64,000 bases of DNA from Streptococcus macedonicus ACA-DC 198 (GTDB lineage: Bacteria > Bacillota > Bacilli > Lactobacillales > Streptococcaceae), in NCBI GenBank assembly GCA_000283635.1, contig HE613569.1:87501-151500 (forward strand), written 5' to 3'. Positions 29,102 through 37,822 of the stretch are shown one piece after another. How positions within the stretch are numbered: position 1 is the stretch's first letter; every line of letters starts with the position of its first letter. Both the position numbers and the translations under genes were made by a program. The notes beneath the pieces were generated by a model. It was given only the letters and a program-made list of their open reading frames with translations. It was not told the origin of the DNA and searched no databases.

Positions 29102-30169
29102 CTAGTATTTTTTGATGAGGTCAACAGTTGAGCGGTCTAATTTTTTAACAATAGCTTGAAGGAAAGCTTGCGCTTGCAAGAAGTCATCCATAGCATAAAG
29201 GCTTTGGTGTGAATGAATGTAACGCGCACAAACACCGATAGTTGTCGATGGGATACCACCGTTTTTAAGGTGAGCAGCACCAGCATCTGTACCCCCTTTG
29301 GCAGCATAATATTGATATTTGATACCAGCTTCTTCAGCGGTTGTGAGTAAGAAATCACGCATATCTTTTAACATGATATGTCCTGGGTCGTAGAAACGGA
29401 AAAGTGTTCCGTCGCCAATTTTACCTTGGTTGCCATAAATGTCACCAGCAGGTGAGCAATCAACGGCGAAGAAGAGTTCTGGTTGGAATTTTGTGGCAGA
29501 AACGTGTGCGCCACGAAGGCCAACTTCTTCTTGAACATTGGCACCAGCAATAAGTGTATTATCAAGTTCTTGACCTTTAAGGCTTTCAAGCAATTCGGTT
29601 ACCATAAGCACACCGAAGCGATTGTCCCAAGCTTTAGAGATAACGTTTTTTTGGTTGGCTGTGAGAATTGTTTCAGATTTTGGTACGATGATGTCGCCTG
29701 GAAGAATGCCAAATGATTCTGCTTCAGCTTTGTCTGTAAAACCAGCGTCGAAAATGATGTCATCAATTTTTGGAAGAGCAGCAGAGCCATTTGCTCCACG
29801 AAGGAAATGCGGTGGAACAGAACCAGAAACGACTGGAATGACGCGACCGTCACGTGTGTAAAGAGTAAAACGTTGTGAGCTTAGCACCAAAGGATTCCAC
29901 CCACCAATACCAACAGCACGCATGGTACCGTCAGCTTTGATGTCGCTGACCATGAAACCAACTTCGTCCATGTGAGCAGCAACCATGATGCGTGGTGCAT
30001 TTTCAGCAGCAGAGTTTTTAATACCAAAAATACCACCAAGACCGTCAGTTTGCACGTCATCAACGAGCGGTGTGATTTTTGAACGAAGATAGTTACGAAC
30101 GCTATGCTCGTATCCTGCAATACTATCAAGTTCTGTGATTTCTTTTATTTTTGAAAATAATTCTGACAT
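29102..30169 (-). CDS. pepA: Glutamyl aminopeptidase, M42 family
   Basis: This 355-residue metallopeptidase removes N-terminal Glu/Asp from peptides in the cytoplasm. M42 motifs are clear: VAAHMDEVGF near residue 64 (metal His/Asp), QEEVGLRGA near 213 (catalytic Glu pair) and AVDCSPAGD near 233. The length fits PepA of lactic streptococci. Translation starts 10 nt after a GAGG sequence on the minus strand. Confidence 0.94.
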   Translation of the reverse strand: MSELFSKIKEITELDSIAGYEHSVRNYLRSKITPLVDDVQTDGLGGIFGIKNSAAENAPRIMVAAHMDEVGFMVSDIKADGTMRAVGIGGWNPLVLSSQRFTLYTRDGRVIPVVSGSVPPHFLRGANGSAALPKIDDIIFDAGFTDKAEAESFGILPGDIIVPKSETILTANQKNVISKAWDNRFGVLMVTELLESLKGQELDNTLIAGANVQEEVGLRGAHVSATKFQPELFFAVDCSPAGDIYGNQGKIGDGTLFRFYDPGHIMLKDMRDFLLTTAEEAGIKYQYYAAKGGTDAGAAHLKNGGIPSTTIGVCARYIHSHQSLYAMDDFLQAQAFLQAIVKKLDRSTVDLIKKY

Positions 30170-30286
30170 AAAAACCTCGATTCTATGATTTCTATTTTAT
30201 CACGTTTTCAGACAATTTAATGTTAGAAATAGCATTAAATATTTCTATCTTGGTATTATAGGATGAAATATGCTAAAATAAAGCGT

Positions 30287-30580
30287 ATGAGAAACAAAAA
30301 AAGAAACTTACTGTCACGTTTTAGCTTAGTGGGAGTCGGTGGTGTCATCATTTTGGGAGCAATCCTAAAAAAACAATGCGAAGAAAAGCGACAAGAAAAA
30401 ATTAAGCAAGCCATTCGTAATTATTTTAGTCGATTTGACAATATCTCGGTGCTTTATGTGAATGCTTTTGAATCTGATAAGGAGAGAACGACTGGTGGTC
30501 TTGTTTTAGAGGACGGTCGGACGTTTCAATTTGTTTACCAAAATGGTGAGATTAGCTATGAGGAGGCGAAAAATGATTAG
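30287..30580 (+). CDS. DUF4651 family membrane-anchored protein
   Basis: This protein of about 97 residues has one N-terminal membrane helix (LVGVGGVIILGAIL) and a charged soluble domain ending with VLEDGRTFQFVYQNGEISYEEA. It matches the streptococcal DUF4651 family. ATG 30287 is favoured over ATG 30263, which lies only 11 nt from a -10-like TATTAT. It overlaps the thioredoxin-like gene by 8 nt. Function is unknown. Confidence 0.72.
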   Translation: MRNKKRNLLSRFSLVGVGGVIILGAILKKQCEEKRQEKIKQAIRNYFSRFDNISVLYVNAFESDKERTTGGLVLEDGRTFQFVYQNGEISYEEAKND

Positions 30581-30890
30581 CCCAAAATCCTATGAAGAAA
30601 TGGCTACCTATCTAGAAAAACCTGAAAAAGTGGTTTTCTTTTTTACGGCAAATTGGTGCCCAGACTGCCAATTCATCTATCCAGTCATGCCTGAAATTGA
30701 AGCAGAAAATCCAGAATTCACCTTTGTCCGTGTGGACCGTGATGATTTCATGGAAGTCGCACAACGCTGGAATATTTTTGGGATTCCAAGTTTTGTGGTG
30801 ACTGAAAATGGAAAAGAAATTGGTCGTTTAGTTAATAAATTACGCAAAACCAAAGCAGAAATTAACAGCTTTTTAGCTGGATTGAAATAG
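30573..30890 (+). CDS. Thioredoxin-like protein (YtpP type)
   Basis: This 105-residue thioredoxin-fold protein has the redox motif WCPDC (ANWCPDCQFI, residue about 30) and the cis-proline region FGIPSFVV near 68. The CPDC centre differs from the CGPC of TrxA, suggesting a different partner. ATG 30573 follows GAGGAGG. It lies between the DUF4651 and ytpR genes, an arrangement shared with Bacillus ytpP-ytpR. Confidence 0.88.
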   Translation: MISPKSYEEMATYLEKPEKVVFFFTANWCPDCQFIYPVMPEIEAENPEFTFVRVDRDDFMEVAQRWNIFGIPSFVVTENGKEIGRLVNKLRKTKAEINSFLAGLK

Positions 30891-30898
30891 GAGAGAAA

Positions 30899-31525
30899 AT
30901 GATTTTTACGTACAACAAAGAACATGTCGGTGATGTCCTCATGGTAATTGTCAAAGATAGCAAAGGTGCTAAACTTGACTACGAACGCAAAGGCAATGTC
31001 TCACGCGTTTTCCTTGAGAAAAATGGTGAAACAGTTGCTTGGAATATTTTTGAAGTGTCAAGCTTGGTTACAATTGAAGGCGTTGGTCAAGTCACTCTAT
31101 CTGACCAAGACGTTGCAACATTGAACGCTGAATTGGCAAAAGAAGGTTTTGCTGAGCAATTAGAAAATGACCCATCACCAAAATTCGTTGTTGGTCAAAT
31201 CAAAGAAATGGTAGCTCACCCAGACAGCGACCACTTGAACATTTGCCAAGTGCAAATTTCAGATGACAAAACCGTTCAAATCGTTGCAGGTGCGCCAAAT
31301 GCCACTGTTGGTTTGAAGACAATCGTAGCCCTTCCAGGTGCTATGATGCCAAACGGAAGTCTTATCTTCCCAGGTGCCCTTCGTGGCGAAAAGAGTTTTG
31401 GTATGATGTGTTCACCTCGCGAATTAGCCCTTCCAAATGCCCCACAAAAACGTGGTATCATCGAACTTGATGACACAGCCGTAGTCGGCGAAGCCTTTAA
31501 CCCAGAAAAACACTGGAAAGGGTAA
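30899..31525 (+). CDS. ytpR: YtpR family tRNA-binding-domain protein
   Basis: This 208-residue protein has an N-terminal DUF4479 region and a C-terminal tRNA-binding OB fold like that of PheT (FVVGQIKEMVAHPDSDHLNIC; GEKSFGMMCSPREL). It probably binds tRNA or structured RNA in the cytoplasm; no catalytic domain is present. It starts at ATG 30899 after GGAGAG, 8 nt after the thioredoxin-like gene. Confidence 0.9.
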   Translation: MIFTYNKEHVGDVLMVIVKDSKGAKLDYERKGNVSRVFLEKNGETVAWNIFEVSSLVTIEGVGQVTLSDQDVATLNAELAKEGFAEQLENDPSPKFVVGQIKEMVAHPDSDHLNICQVQISDDKTVQIVAGAPNATVGLKTIVALPGAMMPNGSLIFPGALRGEKSFGMMCSPRELALPNAPQKRGIIELDDTAVVGEAFNPEKHWKG

Positions 31526-31586
31526 GAAAAGAGCTTGAGAGAAATTCTTAGTTAAGAAAAACAGAGATTCACGTATTTGGGCGCTG

Positions 31587-31840
31587 CCCCCCGTTAGTGG
31601 GACAGAAGAAAAACACTATTGTAAGACATGTTTCCTGTATTCGACAGGAGACATGTCTTTTAAGTTCCGTTGAATTCTAGTTTCATTATAAAATGTAATG
31701 TAGTTTTTGACAATATCTGTTATACTATCTCTATTGAGGTTTCTCCAGTTATGGAGATAAAAGGTTTCAGACTTTAGAACGGAGTGAAACCATTCAATGC
31801 AGGCATTATCTGCAGGTGTTCCTTTACGGGACATGGAGTG
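31587..31840 (-). mobile_element. IS3-family insertion sequence remnant
   Basis: Only the 3' end of an IS3 element remains. A minus-strand frame (31834-31616) encodes the C-terminal part of an OrfB integrase: GTPADNACIEWFHSVLKSE with the last catalytic Glu context, then YNETRIQRNLKDMSPVEY. One terminal-repeat-like sequence (GTTAGTGGGACAG) is at 31592-31604; the other end is missing. It is non-functional. Confidence 0.85.
31616..31834 (-). pseudogene. Truncated IS3 transposase OrfB, C-terminal fragment
   Basis: These 72 residues correspond to the last quarter of an IS3-family integrase-type transposase (rve domain). The DDE Asp residues upstream are absent, so the fragment cannot catalyse transposition. 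It lies between ytpR and ssb and has no start signal of its own. Confidence 0.85.
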
Positions 31841-31927
31841 GGTGAGGGCTTTTTTTCATAAAAATTGATTTTATTTTAGCAGAATTGTTTAAAAATTTCA
31901 TTTTTTAAGTAGATTAACAACTTCTTT

Positions 31928-31935
31928 TTCGAATA
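31928..31935 (+). promoter_or_regulatory. cin-box-like SigX promoter of ssb
   Basis: TTCGAATA matches the cin-box TACGAATA at 7 of 8 positions, after a T-rich stretch. It lies 16 nt before the ATG, almost the same spacing as the perfect cin-box at comGA, which supports SigX control. Confidence 0.75.
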
Positions 31936-31951
31936 ATAAGATAAGGAGGTA

Positions 31952-32350
31952 ATGATGTACAATAAAGTTATTATGATTGGTCGTTTGACAGCGCAGCCTG
32001 AGCTTGTGACGACTTCAAATGAGAAATCTGTTACACGTGTAACACTAGCAGTCAACCGCCGTTTTAAATCGCAAAATGGTGAGCGTGAGACTGATTTTAT
32101 TTCAGTTGTGGTTTGGGGACGTTTGGCAGAAACTCTTGTTTCTTATGCTGGAAAAGGAAGTCTGATTTCGATTGATGGCGAGCTTCGCACACGTAAATAT
32201 GAAAAAGATGGTCACACGAATTATGTGACAGAAGTGCTTTGCCATTCTTTCCAACTTTTAGAAAGCCGTGCCCAACGTGACATGCGAGAAAATAATGTGG
32301 CAAACGACCTCGCTGATTTAGTTTTGGAAGAGGAAGAATTACCGTTTTAA
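31952..32350 (+). CDS. ssbB: Single-stranded DNA-binding protein, competence type
   Basis: This 132-residue OB-fold SSB starts MMYNKVIMIGRL and ends in the acidic tip EEEELPF that recruits partner proteins. The short length (no long linker) fits the competence-induced SsbB rather than the housekeeping SsbA. In transformation it protects incoming single-stranded DNA. ATGATG gives two possible starts (31952 or 31955) after AAGGAGG. A cin-box-like element upstream supports the assignment. Confidence 0.88.
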   Translation: MMYNKVIMIGRLTAQPELVTTSNEKSVTRVTLAVNRRFKSQNGERETDFISVVVWGRLAETLVSYAGKGSLISIDGELRTRKYEKDGHTNYVTEVLCHSFQLLESRAQRDMRENNVANDLADLVLEEEELPF

Positions 32351-32397
32351 CCAACCCAAGCTCGAGTCAGTTTTTGACTTGGGCTTTTTTTGTTATT
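32346..32397 (+). terminator. ssb terminator, repeat copy A
   Basis: CCCAAG...GTC pairs with GACTTGGG, followed by seven T. The whole 51-52 bp segment recurs at 33781-33831 with one substitution and one T fewer. Confidence 0.85.
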
Positions 32398-32499
32398 TAG
32401 TGAGATAAATTTTTCTTATATTTGGTCATAAGAAAAATAGATTAGGCAATTACATTGAAACATGTTAATCTAATCGTATCATTAATTCGGAGATAATAA

Positions 32500-33543
32500 A
32501 TGCTTTTAAAAATAATTTCAGGTGGTCTTGTAGGTATTGCCTTTGGATTTGTCTTGCAACGTACACGGTTCTGTATGACAGGTGGCTTTAGAGATATGTA
32601 TATTGCCAAAAATAATACTTTATTCTACGCGTTTTTAATAGCAATCACGGTAGAAAGCGTTGGTGTTCTTAGTCTAATTAAGTTGGGAATTGTTTCCTCT
32701 CCTTATGAGGATTACTCAGTGCTGGGGGCGATTATAGGATCTTATTTGTTTGGGATTGGTATTGTGTTAGCAGGTGGTTGTGCTACAGGAACTTGGTATC
32801 GTGCAGCTGAAGGATTAATAGGTAGTTGGGTGGCCTTATTTTTCTATATGTTAAGTGCAGCAAGTATGAAGTACGGTGCTTTACAATTTTTAAATCAAGC
32901 AATTTCAAAATACTGGGTAGCTAACGATAATTTAGCAGGGCAATTAGGTATTTCGGTGTGGTATTTTGTTTTACTTTTAGTCATTATAACAATACTTTTA
33001 GTAATCAGAGAATTGAATAAACCTAAAAAGATTGTTGCTACTCTTGCTCCCAAATATAAAGGAATTCGACATTTGCTTTTTGAAAAGCAATATCATAAGT
33101 TTTGGGTTGGATTCGTCATTGGTTTGATTGCTCTTATAGCATGGCCAGCAAGTGAGTTTACTGGACGTACAGGTGGTTTGGGTATTACAACACCTTCTGC
33201 TAATCTTATTAGTTATGTTGCGACTGGTGATATTAATTTACTTAATTGGGGAGTCTTTCTTATTTTGGGAATATTCCTAGGATCTTATATTGCTGCTCGA
33301 GGTGCTGGAGAATTCCGATGGCGTCTTCCTGATATAAAAACTATTAGGAAGAGCACTGTTGGTGGTATTCTTATGGGAATAGGTGCTTCTTGGGCAGGGG
33401 GATGTACGATTGGAAATGGTTTAACAGCGACAGCAGTCATCTCTAGCAAAGGTTGGATTGCTTTGCCTTTAACTATTCTTGGAGTATGGACTGCATCTTA
33501 TTTTATATTTGTTAAGCCAAATAAATATTTGAAAGGAGAGTAG
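32500..33543 (+). CDS. YeeE/YedE family sulfur-compound transporter
   Basis: This 347-residue protein has about nine or ten membrane segments and the two family repeats with key cysteines: RTRFCMTGGFRDM near residue 27, LAGGCATGTWYRAAEG near 95 and WAGGCTIGNG near 308. These Cys residues carry thiosulfate in TsuA/YeeE. It sits 2 nt before a TusA-like gene, the usual pairing for thiosulfate or persulfide uptake. The pair looks like an insertion between duplicated terminators. Confidence 0.87.
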   Translation: MLLKIISGGLVGIAFGFVLQRTRFCMTGGFRDMYIAKNNTLFYAFLIAITVESVGVLSLIKLGIVSSPYEDYSVLGAIIGSYLFGIGIVLAGGCATGTWYRAAEGLIGSWVALFFYMLSAASMKYGALQFLNQAISKYWVANDNLAGQLGISVWYFVLLLVIITILLVIRELNKPKKIVATLAPKYKGIRHLLFEKQYHKFWVGFVIGLIALIAWPASEFTGRTGGLGITTPSANLISYVATGDINLLNWGVFLILGIFLGSYIAARGAGEFRWRLPDIKTIRKSTVGGILMGIGASWAGGCTIGNGLTATAVISSKGWIALPLTILGVWTASYFIFVKPNKYLKGE

Positions 33544-33545
33544 TT

Positions 33546-33773
33546 ATGGCTGTGGTAGAACTTGAAACGGGTGGATTAGTGTGTCCTTTTCCATTGATTG
33601 ATGCTAAAAACAAGATGAAAGAATTATCTATTGGTGATGAACTTCTTATTAAGTTTGATTGTACACAAGCAACGGAGAGTATTCCAAATTGGGCAGCAGA
33701 GAATAGCTACCCTGTTACGCGTTTTGAACAAGTTGGTCAAGCTTCATGGGAGATTGTTGTTCAAAAACAGTAA
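33546..33773 (+). CDS. TusA-like sulfurtransferase (YeeD type)
   Basis: This 75-residue two-layer sandwich protein has the TusA/SirA motif LVCPFPLIDAKNKM, the CPxP-type Cys near residue 13 that carries persulfide sulfur. A second Cys lies near residue 38. It is translated right after the YeeE-like transporter (GGAGAG over the stop) and probably takes sulfur from it. Other TusA functions are possible but less likely in this pairing. Confidence 0.87.
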   Translation: MAVVELETGGLVCPFPLIDAKNKMKELSIGDELLIKFDCTQATESIPNWAAENSYPVTRFEQVGQASWEIVVQKQ

Positions 33774-33780
33774 CTAATTT

Positions 33781-33831
33781 TTTAACTAACCCAAGCTCGA
33801 GTCAGTTTTTGACTTGGGCTTTTTTGTTATT
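33781..33831 (+). terminator. Terminator after the tusA-like gene, repeat copy B
   Basis: Nearly identical to 32346-32397. The hairpin CCCAAG...GACTTGGG is followed by six T. Confidence 0.85.
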
Positions 33832-33900
33832 ATCAGGAAATAGTTTTTGAAACCCTTTTCAAAAAGTGCTATACTGGGAGAAAATAGGAGGAAAAGGACA

Positions 33901-34707
33901 ATGGTAAAAATAATTTTTAGTGATATTGACGGCACTCTTATTAATGATGCCTTGAAAGTGACGCCTAGGACACGCCAAGCCCTTCGTCATGCTGTTGATG
34001 CAGGTATTTTATTTGTTCCAGTTTCGGCGCGTATGCCAGAGGCGATTAAGCCAATTTTGACAGATTTTTTACCTGATGTACCCATGATTTCCTATAATGG
34101 TGCTTTTATTCAAGATGAAAATGGTCAAGTGATTGATAGTTGCCCTATGAGCCCCCAAGCAGCGCAAGCCATTTGCCAGTATTTAGAAAAAGAAGTTTCA
34201 GAGGTTGCTTGGAATGTCTACAGTGGCGAAAAGTGGTTGTCGCAAAATCGAATGAATAAATGGATTTCTCGTGAGGAAGAAGTTGTTGGACTGGTTTCTC
34301 AGGAGGCGGATTTGGAGACAATTGGGCATTTGTCTGAAGTTCATAAACTGCTTTTGATGGGAGAGCCAGAGAAAATGGTTACCTTGGAAGAAAAGTTAAA
34401 AGAACTCTATCCTGGCTTGTCGATTGCACGTTCGTTGCCGTATTACATAGAAGTGATGGCAAACGGCATTCAAAAAGGACGCGCAGTTAGCCTATTAGCC
34501 GACCATTATGGTGTTGATACGTCTGAAACCTTAGCATTTGGTGATAATTTTAACGACCTAGACATGCTGGAAGTTGCAGGTGAGGCATATGTCATGGCAA
34601 ATGCTCCGCAGGAAGTTAAGGAGCGTGTTGGACACGTAACAGCCAGTCACAATCATGATGGAATTGCCTTAGTTCTAGAAAAACTTGGCATAAGTAGTTT
34701 CGAATAA
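33901..34707 (+). CDS. Cof-type HAD phosphatase
   Basis: This 268-residue HAD-superfamily hydrolase has motif I DIDGTL (residues 8-13), the Lys of motif III in QKGRAVSLL near 199 and motif IV GDNFNDLDML near 222, with a C2B cap between. Such enzymes dephosphorylate sugar phosphates or related metabolites; the substrate is not predictable. ATG 33901 follows GGAGGAAAAGG. It has its own terminator before levQ. Confidence 0.9.
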   Translation: MVKIIFSDIDGTLINDALKVTPRTRQALRHAVDAGILFVPVSARMPEAIKPILTDFLPDVPMISYNGAFIQDENGQVIDSCPMSPQAAQAICQYLEKEVSEVAWNVYSGEKWLSQNRMNKWISREEEVVGLVSQEADLETIGHLSEVHKLLLMGEPEKMVTLEEKLKELYPGLSIARSLPYYIEVMANGIQKGRAVSLLADHYGVDTSETLAFGDNFNDLDMLEVAGEAYVMANAPQEVKERVGHVTASHNHDGIALVLEKLGISSFE

Positions 34708-34716
34708 ATGGAGTAT

Positions 34717-34740
34717 AAAAAACACCTGCGGGTGTTTTTA
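34717..34740 (+). terminator. HAD gene terminator
   Basis: AAAAACACC-tgcg-GGTGTTTTT, a perfect 9-bp stem with a T-rich 3' side. Confidence 0.92.
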
Positions 34741-34779
34741 AAATTCGTTAGATAGAATGAGGGGCTATTTCTGACTGAA

Positions 34780-34808
34780 TTGTCTGTACAATTTAAACGT
34801 GTTATAAT
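34780..34808 (+). promoter_or_regulatory. levQ promoter
   Basis: TTGTCT (34780-34785), a 17-bp spacer and the extended -10 TGTTATAAT ending at 34808. The gap to the levQ ATG is about 45 nt. Confidence 0.8.
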
Positions 34809-34860
34809 TAAGGCGAATATAGCTATCAGTGGTCTCTTGGTTTTATTGAAAAGGTATGAG

Positions 34861-35826
34861 ATGAAAAAAAGGAAATATGTCGGTGTTTTGGTAATCGCTT
34901 TTATTTGGGTTCTTGCCATTATGGGAGTTTATTGGAACTATAAAATGGTTCCTTCAAATGAAAATCAGGTTAAGATTGGTGCGACCTACATGACCATGAA
35001 CAATGATTTTTACAAGGTATTAAACAACGAGGTTGAAAAAATTGTTGAGGAAAATAATGATATTTTGTACACTAGAGACCCTGTTTTGGACATTGATAAA
35101 CAAACGCAACAGGTTGAATCGTTTATTGAAAAGGGTGTTAATATCATTATCATCAATCCTGTTGATGCAAACAGTCAAAAATTAATAAAAGCTTTGAAGA
35201 AAGCGAAAAGAGCTGGGATAAAAATTGTTGTTGTCGATAGTCAACTATCAGATGATTCTTCAGTAGATACGACGATTGTATCGGATAATTATCAAGCTGG
35301 TGTTTTATGCGCTCAAAATTTAATGCAGACGCAGTCAAGTGCCAAAATTTTGTTATTGGAACATCAAAATGCAGTATCAGCAGTAGATCGTATCAATGGA
35401 TTTTTAGATACGATTGAAGGAAATGATGCCTATCAAGTGGTTGACCGCAAGGATTGCCTAGGGCAAACCGAAATAGCGATGCCGCAAGTGGAATCGGTCA
35501 TCGCTTCAGGGGTCGAATTTGACACGGTGATGGCGATTAATGACCAAGTGGCTATCGGAGCTTTGGCTGCAATTGAAAATTCAAATGTGACAACATCGAT
35601 TAAAATCTATGGTGTAGATGGTTCGCCAGATATGAAAAATTTATTGGCAACGACGAGTTCAATTCAAGCAACAGTAGCTCAATCGCCGTTAACAATCGGT
35701 AAACGAGCGATTCAGGCGGGTTACTCTCTATATCACAACAAATCAGTAGATAAGGAAATTGTCATTCCAGTTGAATTTATGACTAGTGAGAACGTTTCTG
35801 ACTTTGATTTAGCGGGGTGGCAATGA
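34861..35826 (+). CDS. levQ: Membrane-anchored sugar-binding sensor protein (LevQ-like)
   Basis: This 321-residue ribose-binding-protein-like (Peripla_BP_4) domain follows one N-terminal membrane helix (VLVIAFIWVLAIMGVYW). There is no lipobox cysteine and no ABC permease or ATPase nearby, so it is probably a sensor subunit, not a transporter part. It overlaps the histidine kinase gene by 4 nt. Position and type match LevQ of the S. mutans LevQRST fructan/fructose sensing system. Confidence 0.8.
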   Translation: MKKRKYVGVLVIAFIWVLAIMGVYWNYKMVPSNENQVKIGATYMTMNNDFYKVLNNEVEKIVEENNDILYTRDPVLDIDKQTQQVESFIEKGVNIIIINPVDANSQKLIKALKKAKRAGIKIVVVDSQLSDDSSVDTTIVSDNYQAGVLCAQNLMQTQSSAKILLLEHQNAVSAVDRINGFLDTIEGNDAYQVVDRKDCLGQTEIAMPQVESVIASGVEFDTVMAINDQVAIGALAAIENSNVTTSIKIYGVDGSPDMKNLLATTSSIQATVAQSPLTIGKRAIQAGYSLYHNKSVDKEIVIPVEFMTSENVSDFDLAGWQ

Positions 35827-37142
35827 TGAAAGCTTTGAAAAATATTGATTTTGCAAAACGTGACCTGATTATTATTAATTTCTTGGCGGTGTTATTTTAT
35901 AGCTCAGTTTATTTGTCAGCTACAAAGTACATTATTGACAATGGTTTGAGTCGTTCTTTATTAGAAGAAATTAGCGTCATTCCAAGTTCACCAGAGCGAA
36001 TTTTTTGGTTGTCAAATCTCTTTTTTGCAGGGCTTTTACTTGTTATTTATATAAGAAATCAAAAGTTTAAAAAAGGGACAACGGCGCGTGATTGGTTTGC
36101 GATTTTTGAGGTGCTCTTGTTGTTAGCTACCTTTGTAGCGCTGCAATTTTCCTATAACGGTTTAATTTTGCTTGTTTTTATGGATATCTTTTTCTCTTAC
36201 ACGGATTTTTATACGTTTCGTGAGAAAAAGTCATGGTTGCTCTTTATTGTTGCTAGTTTCGGTGCGCTTTTGCTGTCAAATTATGACGTCTTGTCGCTTT
36301 TGATTAGAACGCCCGATTTGGATGTTTATATCGGATTTTTCCCTACAAGCACGCGTTTAGTGATTCTTTTCATCAAAAATTGTCTGGTATCGCTAAATAT
36401 CATCATTTTCATTATTTCTTTAGTGACTTACATTGTTTATTCGGTGACTGAAAACCATAAGATTGAGGAAGAATTGCTCATGGCTTCGCAGGCAAATACG
36501 CGTTTGAAAGAATACATGGCGGTGTCTGAAAAAATTACTGAGGATAGGGAACGCAGGCGTATTGCGCGTGAAATTCACGATACTATTGGTCATGCCTTGA
36601 CAGGCATTTCTGCGGGAATTGATGCGGTGATTGTCTTGATTGACCTTGACCCAAATGACGCTAAAAAGCAATTAACCAATGTTTCCAACGTTGTGCGAGA
36701 AGGGATTGTTGATGTTAGGCGCTCGCTGAATAAAATGCGTCCAGGTGCTCTGGAAAACCACAGTTTAAAAGACGCTATTGAAAAAATGCTTGTCGAGTAT
36801 CAAGAATTATCGCATTTGCAGATTGATTTGAATTATCAGTGGGACAATATTGATTTTGACAAAACAAAAGAAGATGTCATTTTCCGTGTCATTCAAGAAT
36901 CTGTGACCAATTCTTTGCGTCATGGACGAGCAACTGAAATTAAGATTAGTATGCTAAATGAAGATGATTACGTTTTGTTCATTAAAGATAATGGAGTGGG
37001 GAGCAAAACGATTCAATACGGTTTTGGGTTGACCCAAATGACGGAACGTTTAGCCATTATTGGTGGTCGTGTCCAATTTTCAGGTGAGGATGGTTTTGCC
37101 ACAACGATTCATATCCCTAAAATAAAAGGAGAAGAAGAATGA
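35823..37142 (+). CDS. levS: Sensor histidine kinase of the Lev system
   Basis: This 439-residue kinase has five or six membrane segments (residues about 15-205) and a cytoplasmic HisKA_3 domain with the phospho-acceptor His in REIHDTIGHALTGI near residue 257. A GHKL ATPase domain follows (N-box QESVTNSLRHG, G-box DNGVGSK, YGFGLTQM). The adjacent binding proteins probably provide sugar recognition. The letters levS/levR follow my recall of S. mutans naming and could be swapped. Confidence 0.82.
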   Translation: MMKALKNIDFAKRDLIIINFLAVLFYSSVYLSATKYIIDNGLSRSLLEEISVIPSSPERIFWLSNLFFAGLLLVIYIRNQKFKKGTTARDWFAIFEVLLLLATFVALQFSYNGLILLVFMDIFFSYTDFYTFREKKSWLLFIVASFGALLLSNYDVLSLLIRTPDLDVYIGFFPTSTRLVILFIKNCLVSLNIIIFIISLVTYIVYSVTENHKIEEELLMASQANTRLKEYMAVSEKITEDRERRRIAREIHDTIGHALTGISAGIDAVIVLIDLDPNDAKKQLTNVSNVVREGIVDVRRSLNKMRPGALENHSLKDAIEKMLVEYQELSHLQIDLNYQWDNIDFDKTKEDVIFRVIQESVTNSLRHGRATEIKISMLNEDDYVLFIKDNGVGSKTIQYGFGLTQMTERLAIIGGRVQFSGEDGFATTIHIPKIKGEEE

Positions 37143-37822
37143 TACGAGTATTAATTGCAGACGACCAAGAATTGATTAGACAGTCGTTAAAAATTGTCTT
37201 ATCTGCCTATCCTGATATCGAAGTTGTTGGCGCGGTGAGTGATGGGACAGAGGTTTTGGAAGCTCTATCGACTAGCAAACCAGACGTGATTTTAATGGAT
37301 ATTCGTATGCCAAAAATGGACGGTGTTTTGTGTACTAAAGCTGTTAAAGAACATTTCACAAATACGAAGGTGATTATCCTAACGACTTTTGATGATGATG
37401 ATTTTATTTATAGCGCTCTAAAATATGGTGCCAGTGGTTATTTGCTGAAGGGAACTTCGATGGATGAATTGCATGATGCGGTGGTGACGGTTAATGACGG
37501 ACGTGCCATGCTAAATCCAGATATTGCCACAAAAGTTTTTAAACTTTTTTCACAAATGGCGCAATCAAACTTTGCTATCCAAGTTGATGATGCGCTAACG
37601 ACTGATATTAGTAAAATGGAGTGGCGCATTATACAGCAGATTGGTTTTGGATTGTCCAATAAAGAAATTGCTGCCAAACTGTATCTGTCGGAAGGGACCG
37701 TTAGAAATTATCTATCTAACATCCTTTCTAAGTTGAATTTGCGTGACCGTACGCAGCTTGCTATTTGGGCGGTGCAGACAGGTGTCACCTTGAAATCATT
37801 TGAGGAAGATGACCATGACTAA
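37139..37822 (+). CDS. levR: Response regulator of the Lev system (NarL family)
   Basis: This 227-residue regulator has a receiver domain (acidic pocket ADDQE at residues 7-11, phospho-Asp in VILMDIRMPKMDG near 54, Lys 104 region) and a C-terminal LuxR-type helix-turn-helix (GLSNKEIAAKLYLSEGTVRNYLSNILSKL). It overlaps the kinase by 4 nt. Its likely targets are the paired palindromes before the PTS genes at 39174-39206. Confidence 0.85.
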   Translation: MIRVLIADDQELIRQSLKIVLSAYPDIEVVGAVSDGTEVLEALSTSKPDVILMDIRMPKMDGVLCTKAVKEHFTNTKVIILTTFDDDDFIYSALKYGASGYLLKGTSMDELHDAVVTVNDGRAMLNPDIATKVFKLFSQMAQSNFAIQVDDALTTDISKMEWRIIQQIGFGLSNKEIAAKLYLSEGTVRNYLSNILSKLNLRDRTQLAIWAVQTGVTLKSFEEDDHD

